From Rhodoferax potami (lineage in GTDB: Bacteria > Pseudomonadota > Gammaproteobacteria > Burkholderiales > Burkholderiaceae_C), in NCBI RefSeq assembly GCF_032193765.1, contig NZ_JAVBIJ010000001.1:3410001-3474000 (forward strand): a DNA stretch of 64,000 bases, read 5' to 3'. This document shows, in pieces, positions 28,772-38,086 of the stretch. Every line of letters starts with the position of its first letter. The stretch's first letter is position 1. The notes beneath the pieces are model-generated. The model made no database searches. It saw only the letters and a program-made list of their open reading frames with translations, and was not told the origin of the DNA. Both the position numbers and the translations under genes were made by a program.

Positions 28772-29713
28772 ATGAAGCGAACCGAGCCAGCACTGCCTAT
28801 GCAGGGTGCGCAAGTGCCGGTCGGCATAGGGTGGCGGCATCCTCATTACGCGGAGCTGCTTCAGCGGCAGCCTGCGGTGGACTTTTTGGAAGTCCACTCT
28901 GAAAACTTCTTCGCTGCAGGTGGCGCTGCCCTCGCGGTTTTTGAGCAGGGCCGGGCGCTGTACCCCGTGAGTTTGCATGGGGTGGGCTTGTCGCTGGGCT
29001 CTGCCGCCGGGCTCGACCCGTGGCATCTGGATCAGCTGGCCCGGCTGGTAGATCGCATCGACCCGGTGCGGGTGAGTGACCACGCCTCCTTTGCCCGCGC
29101 GCCTTATGGCCCCGGGGCCGAAGCCTTGATGGTGCATGCCTCGGATTTGTTGCCCCTGCCCTTTACCGACGAAGCGCTCAATGTGTTGTGCACCCACGTG
29201 CAGCAAGTGCAAGAGCGCCTGCAGCGCCAGTTCATGGTGGAAAACCTGTCGGCCTACTTGAGCTGGCGTGTGCCGGTGGGGATGCGTGAATGGGAAGAAC
29301 CTGCGTTCCTGGCCGCGCTGGCCGAGCGTACGGGTTGCGCGCTGTTGGTTGACGTTAACAACATCTATGTGAACGCCCTGAATGCGCAGCTCCGGGGTCT
29401 GGTGCAAGACCCGATCGCAGCCTGTCGGCAGTGGTTGGACGCTCTACCTGCGCACTGTGTAGGTGAGCTGCACCTGGCGGGGCATTGCGAGGTGAACGAT
29501 GTGCATGGTCACATCGTGATCGACGATCACGGGAGCCGCGTGGCTGAACCCGTGTGGGACTTGTACCGCCATGCGCTGGAGCGTTTCGGCCCTGTGCCGA
29601 CCTTGATCGAGTGGGATACCGATGTTCCCGCCCTCGATGTGCTGTTGCAAGAGGCTGCGCGCGCTCGCGCAATCAGCGGGACCCTGGCTCCACATCTACA
29701 GGTGGTGGCATGA
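28772..29713 (+). CDS. bufB: MNIO-family peptide-modifying enzyme (DUF692, BufB)
   Basis: A TIM-barrel multinuclear iron oxidase of 313 residues. Family signatures include [42 protein letters not shown] and [15 protein letters not shown]; their His, Glu and Asp residues bind iron. It should oxidise cysteines of the BufA precursor. ATG 28772 is chosen over TTG 28754. The stop overlaps bufC (ATGA), consistent with BufC being its partner for substrate recognition. Confidence 0.9.
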   Translation: MKRTEPALPMQGAQVPVGIGWRHPHYAELLQRQPAVDFLEVHSENFFAAGGAALAVFEQGRALYPVSLHGVGLSLGSAAGLDPWHLDQLARLVDRIDPVRVSDHASFARAPYGPGAEALMVHASDLLPLPFTDEALNVLCTHVQQVQERLQRQFMVENLSAYLSWRVPVGMREWEEPAFLAALAERTGCALLVDVNNIYVNALNAQLRGLVQDPIAACRQWLDALPAHCVGELHLAGHCEVNDVHGHIVIDDHGSRVAEPVWDLYRHALERFGPVPTLIEWDTDVPALDVLLQEAARARAISGTLAPHLQVVA

Positions 29714-30501
29714 GTCCATTGATCGCCCAGCAGCAAGCCCTGATTCGCGCCCTGTTCGACTCGCCATCGCATGATGCTATGAAAATAATAGCTGACTGCG
29801 CAATAGATACGGGCGCTAGAGGCCTAAAAGCTTATCAAACGAACGGGCATGCCCTGGCCCGTCGCGCCTTGCACGAGGCGTACCCTGTGCTGAGCCAGTT
29901 GATCGGCCTGGAGAGCATGGACGACCTCGCGCCTGCACTCTGGCACGCGCACCCGCCGCAGGCTGGCGATCTGGCCTTGTGGGGCAGCGATCTGGCTGAA
30001 TTCGTGGCCGCGAGCCCGCAGCTCCGTGATACCCCGTTTTTGCCGGACGTTGCCCGCTTGGAATGGGCTTTGCACCATGCCGCCGGCGCTTTGGATGCGC
30101 CGCCTGATGCGTCAACATTCGCCCTGCTCAGCGCCGAAGACCCCGACCTGTTGCAACTTGCATTGGCGCCCGGCGCTGCTTTGCTGTGCAGCCCGTGGCC
30201 GGTGGTCGCCATCTGGGCGGCTCACCAATCGGAGTCTGCGGGGTTTGATGAAGTGCATCGCTTGCTGCAAGCCGGCACCGGTGAAAACGCGGTGGTCTGG
30301 CGTCAAGGGTTTAAACCGCAAGTGCGAGTGGCGCTCGAAGGTGAGGCCGATGCGCTGGCAGTGCTGCTCCAGCACGGCACCTTGGGCGCTGCCTTGGATG
30401 CGGCTCCGGGCCTTGATGTGGCGGCTTGGTTGCCGCTCGCGGTGCAGACCGGCCTGCTATTGGCGGTGCGGGTTGTGGTGCCCGCCGCCCTGTCGCGCTG
30501 A
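29710..30501 (+). CDS. bufC: BufC/HvfC-like partner protein (DUF2063)
   Basis: The 263-residue protein has the N-terminal DUF2063 domain with [20 protein letters not shown] and [10 protein letters not shown], then a second alpha/beta domain. It is the usual partner of DUF692 enzymes. Its start overlaps the bufB stop. Codons for about residues 23-40 ([20 protein letters not shown] region) coincide with a copy of the dispersed palindromic repeat, although family members have a similar peptide there. The original annotation of the family as DNA-binding is probably misleading. Confidence 0.85.
   Translation: MSPLIAQQQALIRALFDSPSHDAMKIIADCAIDTGARGLKAYQTNGHALARRALHEAYPVLSQLIGLESMDDLAPALWHAHPPQAGDLALWGSDLAEFVAASPQLRDTPFLPDVARLEWALHHAAGALDAPPDASTFALLSAEDPDLLQLALAPGAALLCSPWPVVAIWAAHQSESAGFDEVHRLLQAGTGENAVVWRQGFKPQVRVALEGEADALAVLLQHGTLGAALDAAPGLDVAAWLPLAVQTGLLLAVRVVVPAALSR
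29776..29829 (+). repeat. Dispersed palindromic repeat inside bufC
   Basis: GCTATGAAAATAATAGCTGA, then CTGCGCAATAGATAC and GGGCGCTAGAGGCCTAAAA, follows the repeat consensus closely. It is read in frame by bufC. Confidence 0.55.
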
Positions 30502-30531
30502 GTGACATTTCTTTTTTAAACAAGGCTTTGT

Positions 30532-31026
30532 GTGAAATCTTCTGTCCCCGTGTACTTTCCCCGCACCCGTTTTGCTGGTTGGGTGGCTGGCGAACGTGTC
30601 GTGATCCTCGCCCATGGTGCGTTGGATGCGCTGCAAGCTCCCGCAGCCTTGCTGGCCCGTTTGTATGTGGCCTATGTGTTTTTTTCCTCGGGGCTCACCA
30701 AACTGCGTGATTGGGAGACCACCCTGGCGCTTTTCATGGACGAATACCACGTACCCCTGCTGCACCCTAACGTCGCTGCTTGGCTGGGTACGGCCGGTGA
30801 GTTGGTGTTGCCGGTTCTCCTCGTTTTCGGGCTGGCGGGTCGCTTCGCCGCTTTGGGCTTGAGTGTGGTGAACGTGGTGGCCGTATGGTCCTTGAGTGAG
30901 ATTGCTGCGGCAGCCTTGCAGCAGCACATCACGTGGGGCGTGTTGTTGGCTGCGTTGGCTTTGTACAGCTGCGGTGCGTGGTCGGTGGATCGTTGGATCT
31001 ACCGGCGCCGCTTGGCTGGGGTTTAA
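30532..31026 (+). CDS. DoxX-family membrane protein
   Basis: A 164-residue inner-membrane protein with about four helices, including LARLYVAYVFFSSGLTKLRD (DoxX signature), LVLPVLLVFGLAGRFAALGL and WGVLLAALALYSCGAW. DoxX proteins often end bufferin operons and are thought to move electrons to or from the quinone pool. GTG 30532 is the start. It lies 30 bases after bufC and is likely co-transcribed. Confidence 0.88.
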   Translation: MKSSVPVYFPRTRFAGWVAGERVVILAHGALDALQAPAALLARLYVAYVFFSSGLTKLRDWETTLALFMDEYHVPLLHPNVAAWLGTAGELVLPVLLVFGLAGRFAALGLSVVNVVAVWSLSEIAAAALQQHITWGVLLAALALYSCGAWSVDRWIYRRRLAGV

Positions 31027-31034
31027 TCCGGTGC

Positions 31035-33173
31035 ATGGCGCACGCTCACCAGACTGACTCTGCCCACTGGCTGGCGTGGCTGCGCCCGCGAAGTATTGCT
31101 GCGCGTCTGGCATGGGCTTTGGGCGGGCTGGTTTTGATGCTGCTTTTGGTCCTGGGCCAAGGCGCTTGGCAGCTGCGCATGGTGACCGAGCTGACCCGGC
31201 ACTTCGCCACCGGCGACATGCAACGCTTATTGCGGGTGCAAACCCTGTCGCAACAAATCGAGGGCGCAGGCAGTGCCCTAGTGCGGTTGGTACATGCGCC
31301 CCGTGCGGACCGGGTCCGGGAATATGCGGTTGTCGACGAACGCAACCGGGTGTTGGACGGCATCGTCGAGTCCCTGTCGGAAGATCTGATGGATGCCACC
31401 CAAGAAGCGACGCTCGCACGCCTCGTGGCCTCCCGCAAGCAATACGCAGAGGCCTTCATCAACACGGTAGACGAAATTGAGGCCGAGAACCTGCCCGCGG
31501 CAGTGCAGATGCTCAATGAACAGGTCAATCCGGCTTTGAAGGCCCTGTTGCAAGAGTCCCAGGCCCTCTTGCAAAGAGAGCGCCAGCGGGTGGAGGCGCA
31601 GCTTGACAGCGCCTTGGACTTGCTGGAGCGGGTCATGTGGTGGCTGACAGCGCTCTCGGTGCTCGCCATGGTGTTGGCCATTTACGTGGCCTGGCGCACT
31701 GCCCGCCGCGTGGTCGGGCCTTTGCTGCAACTGGAAACCGTGGCGAACACTATTGCCGAGGGAGACTACGCCCACCGCATGGCGCTCACCGGCACGCGCG
31801 AGGTCGACCGGGTTGGCAGCGCCCTCAACACCATGGCCGAAGCCGTCGCACAGCGCGAGCAACAAATCGTGCGCCTCGCCTACCAGGACAGCCTGACTGG
31901 CCTGCCCAATCGCACTGCACTATTAACGCCACTCCAACCGCCTCCTGTAGGAATGAACACGCTGGTTTTGATGGACCTGGCCCGGCTGAAGGGAGTGAAC
32001 GAAACCTTGGGTTACACCACCGGTGACACCTTGATCCGGGAAATGGCAGCCCGCGCGCACGAAACGCTGGCGGTTGCCGCTCTGGAGGGCTGTATCGGCG
32101 CGGAGTTCGTGCTGGCTCGCCTATCGGGCGGCACTATGGCGGCTGCGGTGCAGGTGCCTGAGCGCGCCGCAGTGGAGCGGCTGCACGTCTTGTGGGAGCG
32201 CGCCATGGCACCCGCCGTGTCGTGCAGCGGCCACCAGGTGGATTTGAGCTTGGCCTATGGGTGTGCAGATGCGGGCAACGGCCCTGCTGCACCCGTCCCT
32301 CCTGTGGCAACACTGTTGCGCAATGCCGAGGTGGCCTTGCACTCCGCCAAACGCACTGCCGGTAGCTTTGCCTGGTACAGCGAAGCGCAAGAGGCTGCTC
32401 GGCTTGACCACCTCAGCTTGGTGTCTGATCTGCGTGTGGCGGTGGCCCAGTCGCAGCTGCAAATGTGGTTGCAGCCCAAGTTCAGTCTGCGCGATGGCCG
32501 CCCGGTCGGTGCGGAGGCCTTGGTGCGGTGGGCGCACCCTGAGCGGGGCATGGTGTCTCCGGCCGACTTTGTGCCGTTTGCGGAGCAGACCGGCTACATC
32601 ACCCTGGTCACCGACTGGATGTTGGCCGAGGCCTTACGCACCTTGCAAACATGGCAGCGCAGTCACCCCGACTTGAGCATTGCCGTGAACCTGAGCACTC
32701 GGGATCTGCAGGACCCCGGTTTTGCCCCGCGGCTCGCACAGCGGGTCGCCGCCAGCGGTGTGGATCCGAAGCGGTTGCGCCTGGAGATCACGGAAAGCGG
32801 GCTGATGGATGACCCCGCCAAAAGTGTTGCCTTGCTGCATGCCTTGCGCGCTGCGGGCATGCCCTTGTCGATTGACGATTTCGGTACCGGCTATTCGTCA
32901 CTTGCGTATTTGCAGAAGATGCCGGTGAGCGAGCTCAAGATTGACCGCAGCTTTGTCGACGGGTTAGACGCCGCGCCCGCCACCCAACGCCTGGTCAAGG
33001 CCATGATTGAGATGGGCCACGGCCTGAACCTGATGGTGACGGCCGAAGGCGTTGAGACACCTGCAGAGCGCGATACCTTGAAGGCGCTGGGTTGCGATGT
33101 CATGCAAGGCTACCTTGGTAGCCGTCCTCTGCACGGTGACAAGCTGGATGCCTGGTTGTTATCGAGCACATAG
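31035..33173 (+). CDS. Membrane c-di-GMP phosphodiesterase with HAMP and degenerate GGDEF
   Basis: The 712-residue sensor has two membrane helices (about 25-47 and 195-220) around a periplasmic helical domain, a HAMP domain, a GGDEF-like domain (about 285-445) and an EAL domain (about 455-705). The GGDEF signature is replaced by SGGTM, so cyclase activity is unlikely. The EAL domain keeps AEALVRW, LEITESGLM, DDFGTGYSSL and AEGVET, so it should cleave c-di-GMP. ATG 31035 is 8 bases past doxX; a longer frame lies inside doxX. The ligand is unknown. Confidence 0.9.
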   Translation: MAHAHQTDSAHWLAWLRPRSIAARLAWALGGLVLMLLLVLGQGAWQLRMVTELTRHFATGDMQRLLRVQTLSQQIEGAGSALVRLVHAPRADRVREYAVVDERNRVLDGIVESLSEDLMDATQEATLARLVASRKQYAEAFINTVDEIEAENLPAAVQMLNEQVNPALKALLQESQALLQRERQRVEAQLDSALDLLERVMWWLTALSVLAMVLAIYVAWRTARRVVGPLLQLETVANTIAEGDYAHRMALTGTREVDRVGSALNTMAEAVAQREQQIVRLAYQDSLTGLPNRTALLTPLQPPPVGMNTLVLMDLARLKGVNETLGYTTGDTLIREMAARAHETLAVAALEGCIGAEFVLARLSGGTMAAAVQVPERAAVERLHVLWERAMAPAVSCSGHQVDLSLAYGCADAGNGPAAPVPPVATLLRNAEVALHSAKRTAGSFAWYSEAQEAARLDHLSLVSDLRVAVAQSQLQMWLQPKFSLRDGRPVGAEALVRWAHPERGMVSPADFVPFAEQTGYITLVTDWMLAEALRTLQTWQRSHPDLSIAVNLSTRDLQDPGFAPRLAQRVAASGVDPKRLRLEITESGLMDDPAKSVALLHALRAAGMPLSIDDFGTGYSSLAYLQKMPVSELKIDRSFVDGLDAAPATQRLVKAMIEMGHGLNLMVTAEGVETPAERDTLKALGCDVMQGYLGSRPLHGDKLDAWLLSST

Positions 33174-33235
33174 CTCTGTGTGCAGCTACTCGGCACTGAA
33201 CCGAGCCGTAGCGGTTTTTCTGCGGACTCTAATAG

Positions 33236-33259
33236 AAAACGGGCGCTAGCGCCCGTTTT
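33236..33259. terminator. Bidirectional terminator-like palindrome
   Basis: AAAACGGGCGCTAGCGCCCGTTTT is a perfect 24-base palindrome between the convergent EAL gene and amt. It is the right end of a dispersed repeat that seems to serve as a terminator for both genes. Confidence 0.7.
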
Positions 33260-33290
33260 GCTTGCGCAGGTAGCTATGATTTTTGTAGCT
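33236..33290 (-). repeat. Dispersed palindromic repeat between EAL gene and amt
   Basis: Read on the minus strand it begins GCTACAAAAATCATAGCTAC and passes CTGCGCAAGC into the ACGGGCGCTAG palindrome, the same order as copy A. Confidence 0.6.
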
Positions 33291-33309
33291 GCCTGTTTCT
33301 GCTCTTGAG

Positions 33310-34512
33310 TTACCAGTTGGCCTCGCGCTCGGGGCTGGCGCTGATTTTGTGGATCGAGAGGTCGGCGCCGTCATATTCCTCTTCCTGGCTCATGCGCAGG
33401 CCCATGGTGGCTTTGAGCAAGCCGTACACCACGAACCCGGCCGCAGCCGCCCATGCCACGCCCATGGCGGTGCCGATGAGTTGCGCGGCGAGGTTCACGC
33501 CGCCCAGGCCGCCGAAGGTGGTGCTGCCAAAAATGCCGGCGGCAATCCCGCCCCAGGTGCCGCACAAGCCGTGCAGCGGCCAGACGCCCAGCACGTCGTC
33601 AATCTTCCATTTGTTTTGGGTCAGGGTGAACATCACCACAAAGATGGCGCCTGCCACACCGCCCACTACCAGTGCGCCCAGCGGATGCATCAGGTCAGAG
33701 CCGGCGCACACGGCCACTAGGCCAGCCAAGGGGCCGTTGTGCACAAAGCCGGGGTCGTTTTTGCCCATGAGCAGGGCCACCAGCGTGCCGCCCACCATGG
33801 CCATGAGCGAGTTCACCGCTACCAGACCGGACATTTTGTCGAGCAGCTGTGCGCTCATCACATTGAAGCCGAACCAACCCACGATCAAAATCCAAGCGCC
33901 CAATGCCAGAAAAGGGATGCTGCTGGGTGGGTGGGCCGACATGGCGCCATCTTTGCGGTAGCGGTTGCTACGTGCGCCGAGCAAGAGCACGGCACCCAGT
34001 GCGATCCAGCCGCCTACGGCGTGGACCACTACGCTGCCTGCAAAGTCGTGAAATTCGTCGCCGGTCAGCGCCTTGATCCAGGCCTGCACGCCGAAGTGCT
34101 GGTTCCAGACAATGCCTTCAAAGAAGGGGTAAATCACGCCCACGATGACGGCTGTGGCAATCAGCTGCGGCCAGAACTTGGCCCGCTCTGCGATTCCGCC
34201 TGAAATGATGGCGGGAATGGCGGCGGCAAAGGTCAGTAAGAAGAAGAACTTCACCAGTGCATAACCGTTTTGCGCGGCCAACTGCTCGGCGCCGATAAAG
34301 AAGTGCGTGCCATAAGCCACGCTGTAGCCCACAGCGAAATACACCACGGTGGACACCGAGAAGTCCACCAGGATCTTGACCAGCGCGTTCACCTGGTTCT
34401 TGCGGCGCACGGTGCCGAGTTCCAGAAAGGCAAAACCGGCGTGCATGGCCAGCACCATGATTGCGCCCAACAAAATGAACAAAGCGTCCGCGCCCTGTTT
34501 TAGTGCTTCCAT
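33310..34512 (-). CDS. amt: Ammonium transporter
   Basis: A 400-residue channel with 11 or so membrane helices. Family signatures include MHAGFAFLELGTVRRKN, FAGSVVVHAVGGWIALGA (first pore His) and WPLHGLCGTWGGIAAGIFG (second pore His). It conducts ammonia/ammonium across the inner membrane. ATG 34512 has AAAGGA upstream; the longer frame runs into the metX leader and lacks support. No glnK gene is adjacent, unlike the usual glnK-amtB pair, so PII control would be in trans. Confidence 0.95.
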   Translation of the reverse strand: MEALKQGADALFILLGAIMVLAMHAGFAFLELGTVRRKNQVNALVKILVDFSVSTVVYFAVGYSVAYGTHFFIGAEQLAAQNGYALVKFFFLLTFAAAIPAIISGGIAERAKFWPQLIATAVIVGVIYPFFEGIVWNQHFGVQAWIKALTGDEFHDFAGSVVVHAVGGWIALGAVLLLGARSNRYRKDGAMSAHPPSSIPFLALGAWILIVGWFGFNVMSAQLLDKMSGLVAVNSLMAMVGGTLVALLMGKNDPGFVHNGPLAGLVAVCAGSDLMHPLGALVVGGVAGAIFVVMFTLTQNKWKIDDVLGVWPLHGLCGTWGGIAAGIFGSTTFGGLGGVNLAAQLIGTAMGVAWAAAAGFVVYGLLKATMGLRMSQEEEYDGADLSIHKISASPEREANW

Positions 34513-34670
34513 ACGAGTCCTTTGGTCGTTAAATGCTTGTGCTTGGTGCAAAAGCAGCTCAAAACTGCTTTGCGCACCAAAATTAAGCAAAAAACACGCC
34601 AACCAGTCCAAGCTGGTGCATTGCGCCCTTGAGCGCAAAAATGCGGGTCGTTGATATACTTGCCCCACAC

Positions 34671-34727
34671 AGCGCCAATTTGCTCCAGCTTGCGGGCGCT
34701 TAATAAATTCAGCTAAACACGGACCCG
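34671..34727 (+). promoter_or_regulatory. SAM-II riboswitch upstream of metX
   Basis: The P1 stem pairs AGCGCC (34671-34676) with GGCGCT (34695-34700). Directly after it comes TAATAAATTCAGCTAAA, which matches the conserved 3' pseudoknot strand of SAM-II aptamers (GATAAATGTAGCTAAA in a known example). It sits before metX, the classic SAM-II target. A TATACT -10 element at 34655-34660 would start the transcript close to the aptamer's first base. S-adenosylmethionine is expected to shut off metX-metW. Confidence 0.8.
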
Positions 34728-34741
34728 CCTTCAGGCATTGC

Positions 34742-34776
34742 AACCCGGCCCGCGTTTAGCGTTGCCGGGTTTTGTT
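34742..34776 (+). terminator. Intrinsic terminator / expression platform before metX
   Basis: AACCCGGC (34742-34749) pairs with GCCGGGTT (34764-34771), followed by a T-rich run ending at the metX start codon. GCCCGC (34748-34753) within it can instead pair with GCGGGC (34692-34697) of the riboswitch P1 stem. The two folds are mutually exclusive, as in an attenuator. Confidence 0.65.
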
Positions 34777-34779
34777 TTT

Positions 34780-35928
34780 ATGCTGATTGCCACACCCCAG
34801 ACCATGCGCTTTGATGCCCCTTTGCAGTTGCAAAGCGGGGCGTCCATCCACGGCTATTCCTTGAGTTACGAGACTTACGGCACGCTCAATGCCGACAAGT
34901 CCAACGCGGTGCTGGTGTGCCACGCCCTGAACGCCTCGCACCATGTAGCGGGTGTTTATGAAGGTCAAGACAAGTCCGAAGGCTGGTGGGACAACATGAT
35001 CGGCCCAGGCAAGTCGGTGGATACGAATAAGTTCTTTGTCATTGGCATCAACAACCTGGGCTCTTGTTTTGGCTCCACCGGCCCGATGCATACCCACCCT
35101 GACACGGGCAAGGTCTATGGCGCGGACTTTCCGGTGGTTACCGTGGAAGACTGGGTGAATGCCCAAGCCCTGCTGCTCGACGCGCTGGGCATCCAGACGC
35201 TAGCTGCGGTCTTGGGCGGCAGCTTGGGCGGCATGCAGGCCCTGAGCTGGACGCTGCAATACCCTGAGCGCATGCGCCACGCGGTGGTGGTGGCCAGTGC
35301 TCCCAACCTGAATGCCGAAAACATTGCGTTCAATGAAGTGGCGCGGCGCGCCATCGTGACCGACCCCGACTTCCATGGCGGGCACTTTTACGAGCACGGT
35401 GTGATCCCCAAACGCGGCTTGCGCATTGCCCGCATGATCGGCCACATCACCTACCTGAGCGACGATGTGATGAACGCCAAGTTCGGTCGCGAGCTCAAAG
35501 ACAAAGTGCTGGCCAGCGCCAACGGCTACAAGTACAGCACACAGGAGGTGGAGTTCCAGATCGAGAGCTACCTGCGCTACCAGGGCGACAAGTTTGCCGA
35601 GTACTTTGACGCCAACACCTACCTGCTGATCACCCGCGCGCTCGATTACTTTGACCCGGCCAAAGCCTATGGCGGCGACCTGAGCCAGGCCCTGGCCCGC
35701 ACGCGCGCCAAATTCCTGCTTGTGAGCTTCACGACCGATTGGCGCTTTAGCCCCCAACGCAGCCGCGAGGTGGTGAAGGCCCTCTTGGACAACAAGCGCG
35801 ACGTGAGCTACGCCGAGATCGACGCACCCCACGGTCATGATGCCTTTTTGCTCGATGACGCCCGTTACATGAGCGTGATGCGCTCTTATTTTGATAGCAT
35901 TTCTACGGGTTTGGAGGTGGCCGTATGA
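34780..35928 (+). CDS. metX: Homoserine O-acyltransferase
   Basis: MetX acylates homoserine (acetyl or succinyl) to begin methionine synthesis. The 382-residue alpha/beta hydrolase has the nucleophile motif [12 protein letters not shown] near residue 145 and the C-terminal [10 protein letters not shown] with the catalytic His. [13 protein letters not shown] near residue 45 is a family marker. ATG 34780 follows directly on the terminator T-run and lacks a clear ribosome-binding site; ATG 34804 is the alternative. It overlaps metW by ATGA. Acyl choice cannot be read reliably here. Confidence 0.95.
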   Translation: MLIATPQTMRFDAPLQLQSGASIHGYSLSYETYGTLNADKSNAVLVCHALNASHHVAGVYEGQDKSEGWWDNMIGPGKSVDTNKFFVIGINNLGSCFGSTGPMHTHPDTGKVYGADFPVVTVEDWVNAQALLLDALGIQTLAAVLGGSLGGMQALSWTLQYPERMRHAVVVASAPNLNAENIAFNEVARRAIVTDPDFHGGHFYEHGVIPKRGLRIARMIGHITYLSDDVMNAKFGRELKDKVLASANGYKYSTQEVEFQIESYLRYQGDKFAEYFDANTYLLITRALDYFDPAKAYGGDLSQALARTRAKFLLVSFTTDWRFSPQRSREVVKALLDNKRDVSYAEIDAPHGHDAFLLDDARYMSVMRSYFDSISTGLEVAV

Positions 35929-36506
35929 CAGATATCAACACCTTGCATGCGATTGCCAGTTTGGTGCCTCAAGGCTCGCGCGTGCTGGACCTCGGTTGCG
36001 GCGACGGCGCCCTGCTGGACCACCTGCAGCGCGAGCGCGGCTGCAGCGGTTATGGCGTGGAGCTGGACGATGCCAATGTGCTGGCCTGCGTGAAGCGCGG
36101 CGTCAATGTGCTGCAGCTCAACCTTGACCAAGGCCTCACCGTGTTTGAGGACGCCAGCTTCGATGTAGTGCTGCAGATCGACACCCTGCAACACCTGCGC
36201 AATGCCGAGACCATGTTGCGTGAAACCGCTCGCGTGGGGCGGGTCGGTATCGTGGCATTCCCCAACTTTGCGCATTGGCCCAACCGCCTGAGCATCTTGC
36301 AGGGGCGTATGCCGGTGACCAAGCGCCTGCCTTACCAGTGGTACGACACGCCCAACATCCGCGTGGGCACCCATGCGGACCTCGAGGTATTGGCAGCGCG
36401 TAATGGATTGCGCGTGTTGGATAGTTTTGGCTTGCAGGACGGTCGCACGGTGCGTTGGTTGCCGAACTTGCGGGCCGGCACTTCGGTGTACAAATTGGCG
36501 CGTTAG
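35925..36506 (+). CDS. metW: Methionine biosynthesis protein MetW
   Basis: MetW is a 193-residue class I methyltransferase-like protein needed with MetX for homoserine acylation in many proteobacteria. The SAM-type motif [15 protein letters not shown] is near residue 23, and [20 protein letters not shown] near 108 is diagnostic. The start overlaps the metX stop, so both are under the same riboswitch. The last metX codons carry a small repeat-like fragment (TTTTGATAGC). Confidence 0.95.
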   Translation: MTDINTLHAIASLVPQGSRVLDLGCGDGALLDHLQRERGCSGYGVELDDANVLACVKRGVNVLQLNLDQGLTVFEDASFDVVLQIDTLQHLRNAETMLRETARVGRVGIVAFPNFAHWPNRLSILQGRMPVTKRLPYQWYDTPNIRVGTHADLEVLAARNGLRVLDSFGLQDGRTVRWLPNLRAGTSVYKLAR

Positions 36507-36593
36507 TGCGACTTTTTGCGGGTAAGCCAGCGGCTGTGGGGGGCGGCGCGCATGGCATGATGGATGCTTGGCTAAATTTGCAGCAGGAGCTCC

Positions 36594-38072
36594 ATGAACG
36601 CCCGCGTTCCCTCTTCCGTTTTCGATACCGCCCAAGCCCTTGACCACGTCAGCGCAGCTTGGGATCAGGACATCGTCCACCGCCTGACCGATTACATCCG
36701 CATCCCGGCCAAGTCGCCGATGTTTGACCCCGACTGGGCTTCGTCTGGCTTGCTCGATACCGTGGTGCGCAACACCGCCCAGTGGATCGAAGCCCAGAAA
36801 GTACCTGGCTTGACGCTGGAAGTCATTCGCCTCGAGGGCCGCACGCCGGTCCTGTTTTTCGAAGTCGAGGCCAGTGGTGGCGAAGCCGGCGAACAACCGG
36901 CCTCCGGGCAGACGGTGCTGATGTATGGCCATTTGGACAAGCAGCCCGAGTTCTCCGGCTGGCGCAACGACCTCGGACCTTGGACTCCCAAATATGAGAA
37001 CGGCAAGCTCTATGGCCGTGGTGGGGCGGACGACGGCTATGCCGCGTATGCCGCCATTGCCGCCCTGCAGGCACTCAAGGCCCAAAAACTGCGCCACCCG
37101 CGCATCGTGGGTTTGATTGAAACCTGCGAAGAAAGCGGTTCTTACGACCTGCTCCATTATGTGGATGCGCTCAAGCCTCGGCTGGGCGAGGTCGGGCTGG
37201 TGGTCTGCTTGGACTCCGGTGCCGGCAATTACGACCAGCTCTGGCTGACCAATAGCCTGCGCGGCATGGCCAGCGGGGTATTAAAAGTGGAAATTCTGAC
37301 CGAGGGCATTCACTCGGGGGATGCTAGCGGCTTGGTGCCGTCCAGCTTCCGCATCCTGCGCCAGGTGCTGGACCGTTTGGAAGACAGCAAGACCGGCCAC
37401 CTGCTGCCCTCCAACTTCCATTGCGAGGTGCCTGTGCAGCGCATGCAGCAGGCCCAAGCAACCGCAGCAATATTGGGTGACGAGCTTTTCAAGCGCTTCC
37501 CGTGGGCCCACTACGATTGCGGCGGCGCCACCACATTCGCGCTGCCCACGACCTCCGACCCATTGGAAGCCCTGCTCAAGCGCACCTGGCAGCCGACTCT
37601 GAGCGTGACCGGTGCGGATGGTTTTCCGGACATCCAAAACGCAGGCAATGTGCTGCGGCCCTACACGGCGTTCAAGTTGAGTCTGCGGCTGCCACCCTTG
37701 GTGGAAGCTTCTGCTGCGGTGCAAGAACTCAAGGCGCTCTTGGAAGACAACGCGCCCTATCAGGCCAAGGTGACTTTTGAAGGCCTGTCCAGCGCAACCG
37801 GCTGGAATGCGCCCGATACCGCTCCCTGGTTTGACGCAGCACTGAACGATGCCTCGAATGCGCATTTCGGTGCGCCTTGCGGCCACATCGGTCAGGGCGG
37901 CACGATCCCGTTGATGAACATGCTCTCCAAGGGCTTTCCCAAGGCGCAGATGATGGTCTGCGGCGTACTGGGACCCAAGAGTAACGCCCATGGTCCCAAC
38001 GAGTTTTTGCATGTACCCTACGCCAAAAAACTCACAGCAGCGGTTGCACAAGTGATCTCCCGATTCCCTTGA
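36594..38072 (+). CDS. M20-family metallopeptidase (dipeptidase-like)
   Basis: The 492-residue zinc peptidase has MYGHLDKQPEFSGW (first metal His and Asp), GRGGADDGYAAYAA (bridging Asp), ETCEESGS (catalytic and metal Glu) and CLDSGAG. A dimerisation domain with IHSGDASGLVP interrupts the catalytic domain, and a C-terminal metal His is in GPKSNAHGPNE. It should cleave dipeptides or related amides in the cytoplasm. The substrate is unknown. CAGGAG lies 5-10 bases before ATG 36594. Confidence 0.9.
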   Translation: MNARVPSSVFDTAQALDHVSAAWDQDIVHRLTDYIRIPAKSPMFDPDWASSGLLDTVVRNTAQWIEAQKVPGLTLEVIRLEGRTPVLFFEVEASGGEAGEQPASGQTVLMYGHLDKQPEFSGWRNDLGPWTPKYENGKLYGRGGADDGYAAYAAIAALQALKAQKLRHPRIVGLIETCEESGSYDLLHYVDALKPRLGEVGLVVCLDSGAGNYDQLWLTNSLRGMASGVLKVEILTEGIHSGDASGLVPSSFRILRQVLDRLEDSKTGHLLPSNFHCEVPVQRMQQAQATAAILGDELFKRFPWAHYDCGGATTFALPTTSDPLEALLKRTWQPTLSVTGADGFPDIQNAGNVLRPYTAFKLSLRLPPLVEASAAVQELKALLEDNAPYQAKVTFEGLSSATGWNAPDTAPWFDAALNDASNAHFGAPCGHIGQGGTIPLMNMLSKGFPKAQMMVCGVLGPKSNAHGPNEFLHVPYAKKLTAAVAQVISRFP

Positions 38073-38086
38073 ACAGGCAGGAACGC

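Noticed and set aside
35886..37157. Minus-strand frame of 423 codons across metW and the peptidase
   Set aside because: It spans two confident genes on the other strand and looks like noncoding composition.
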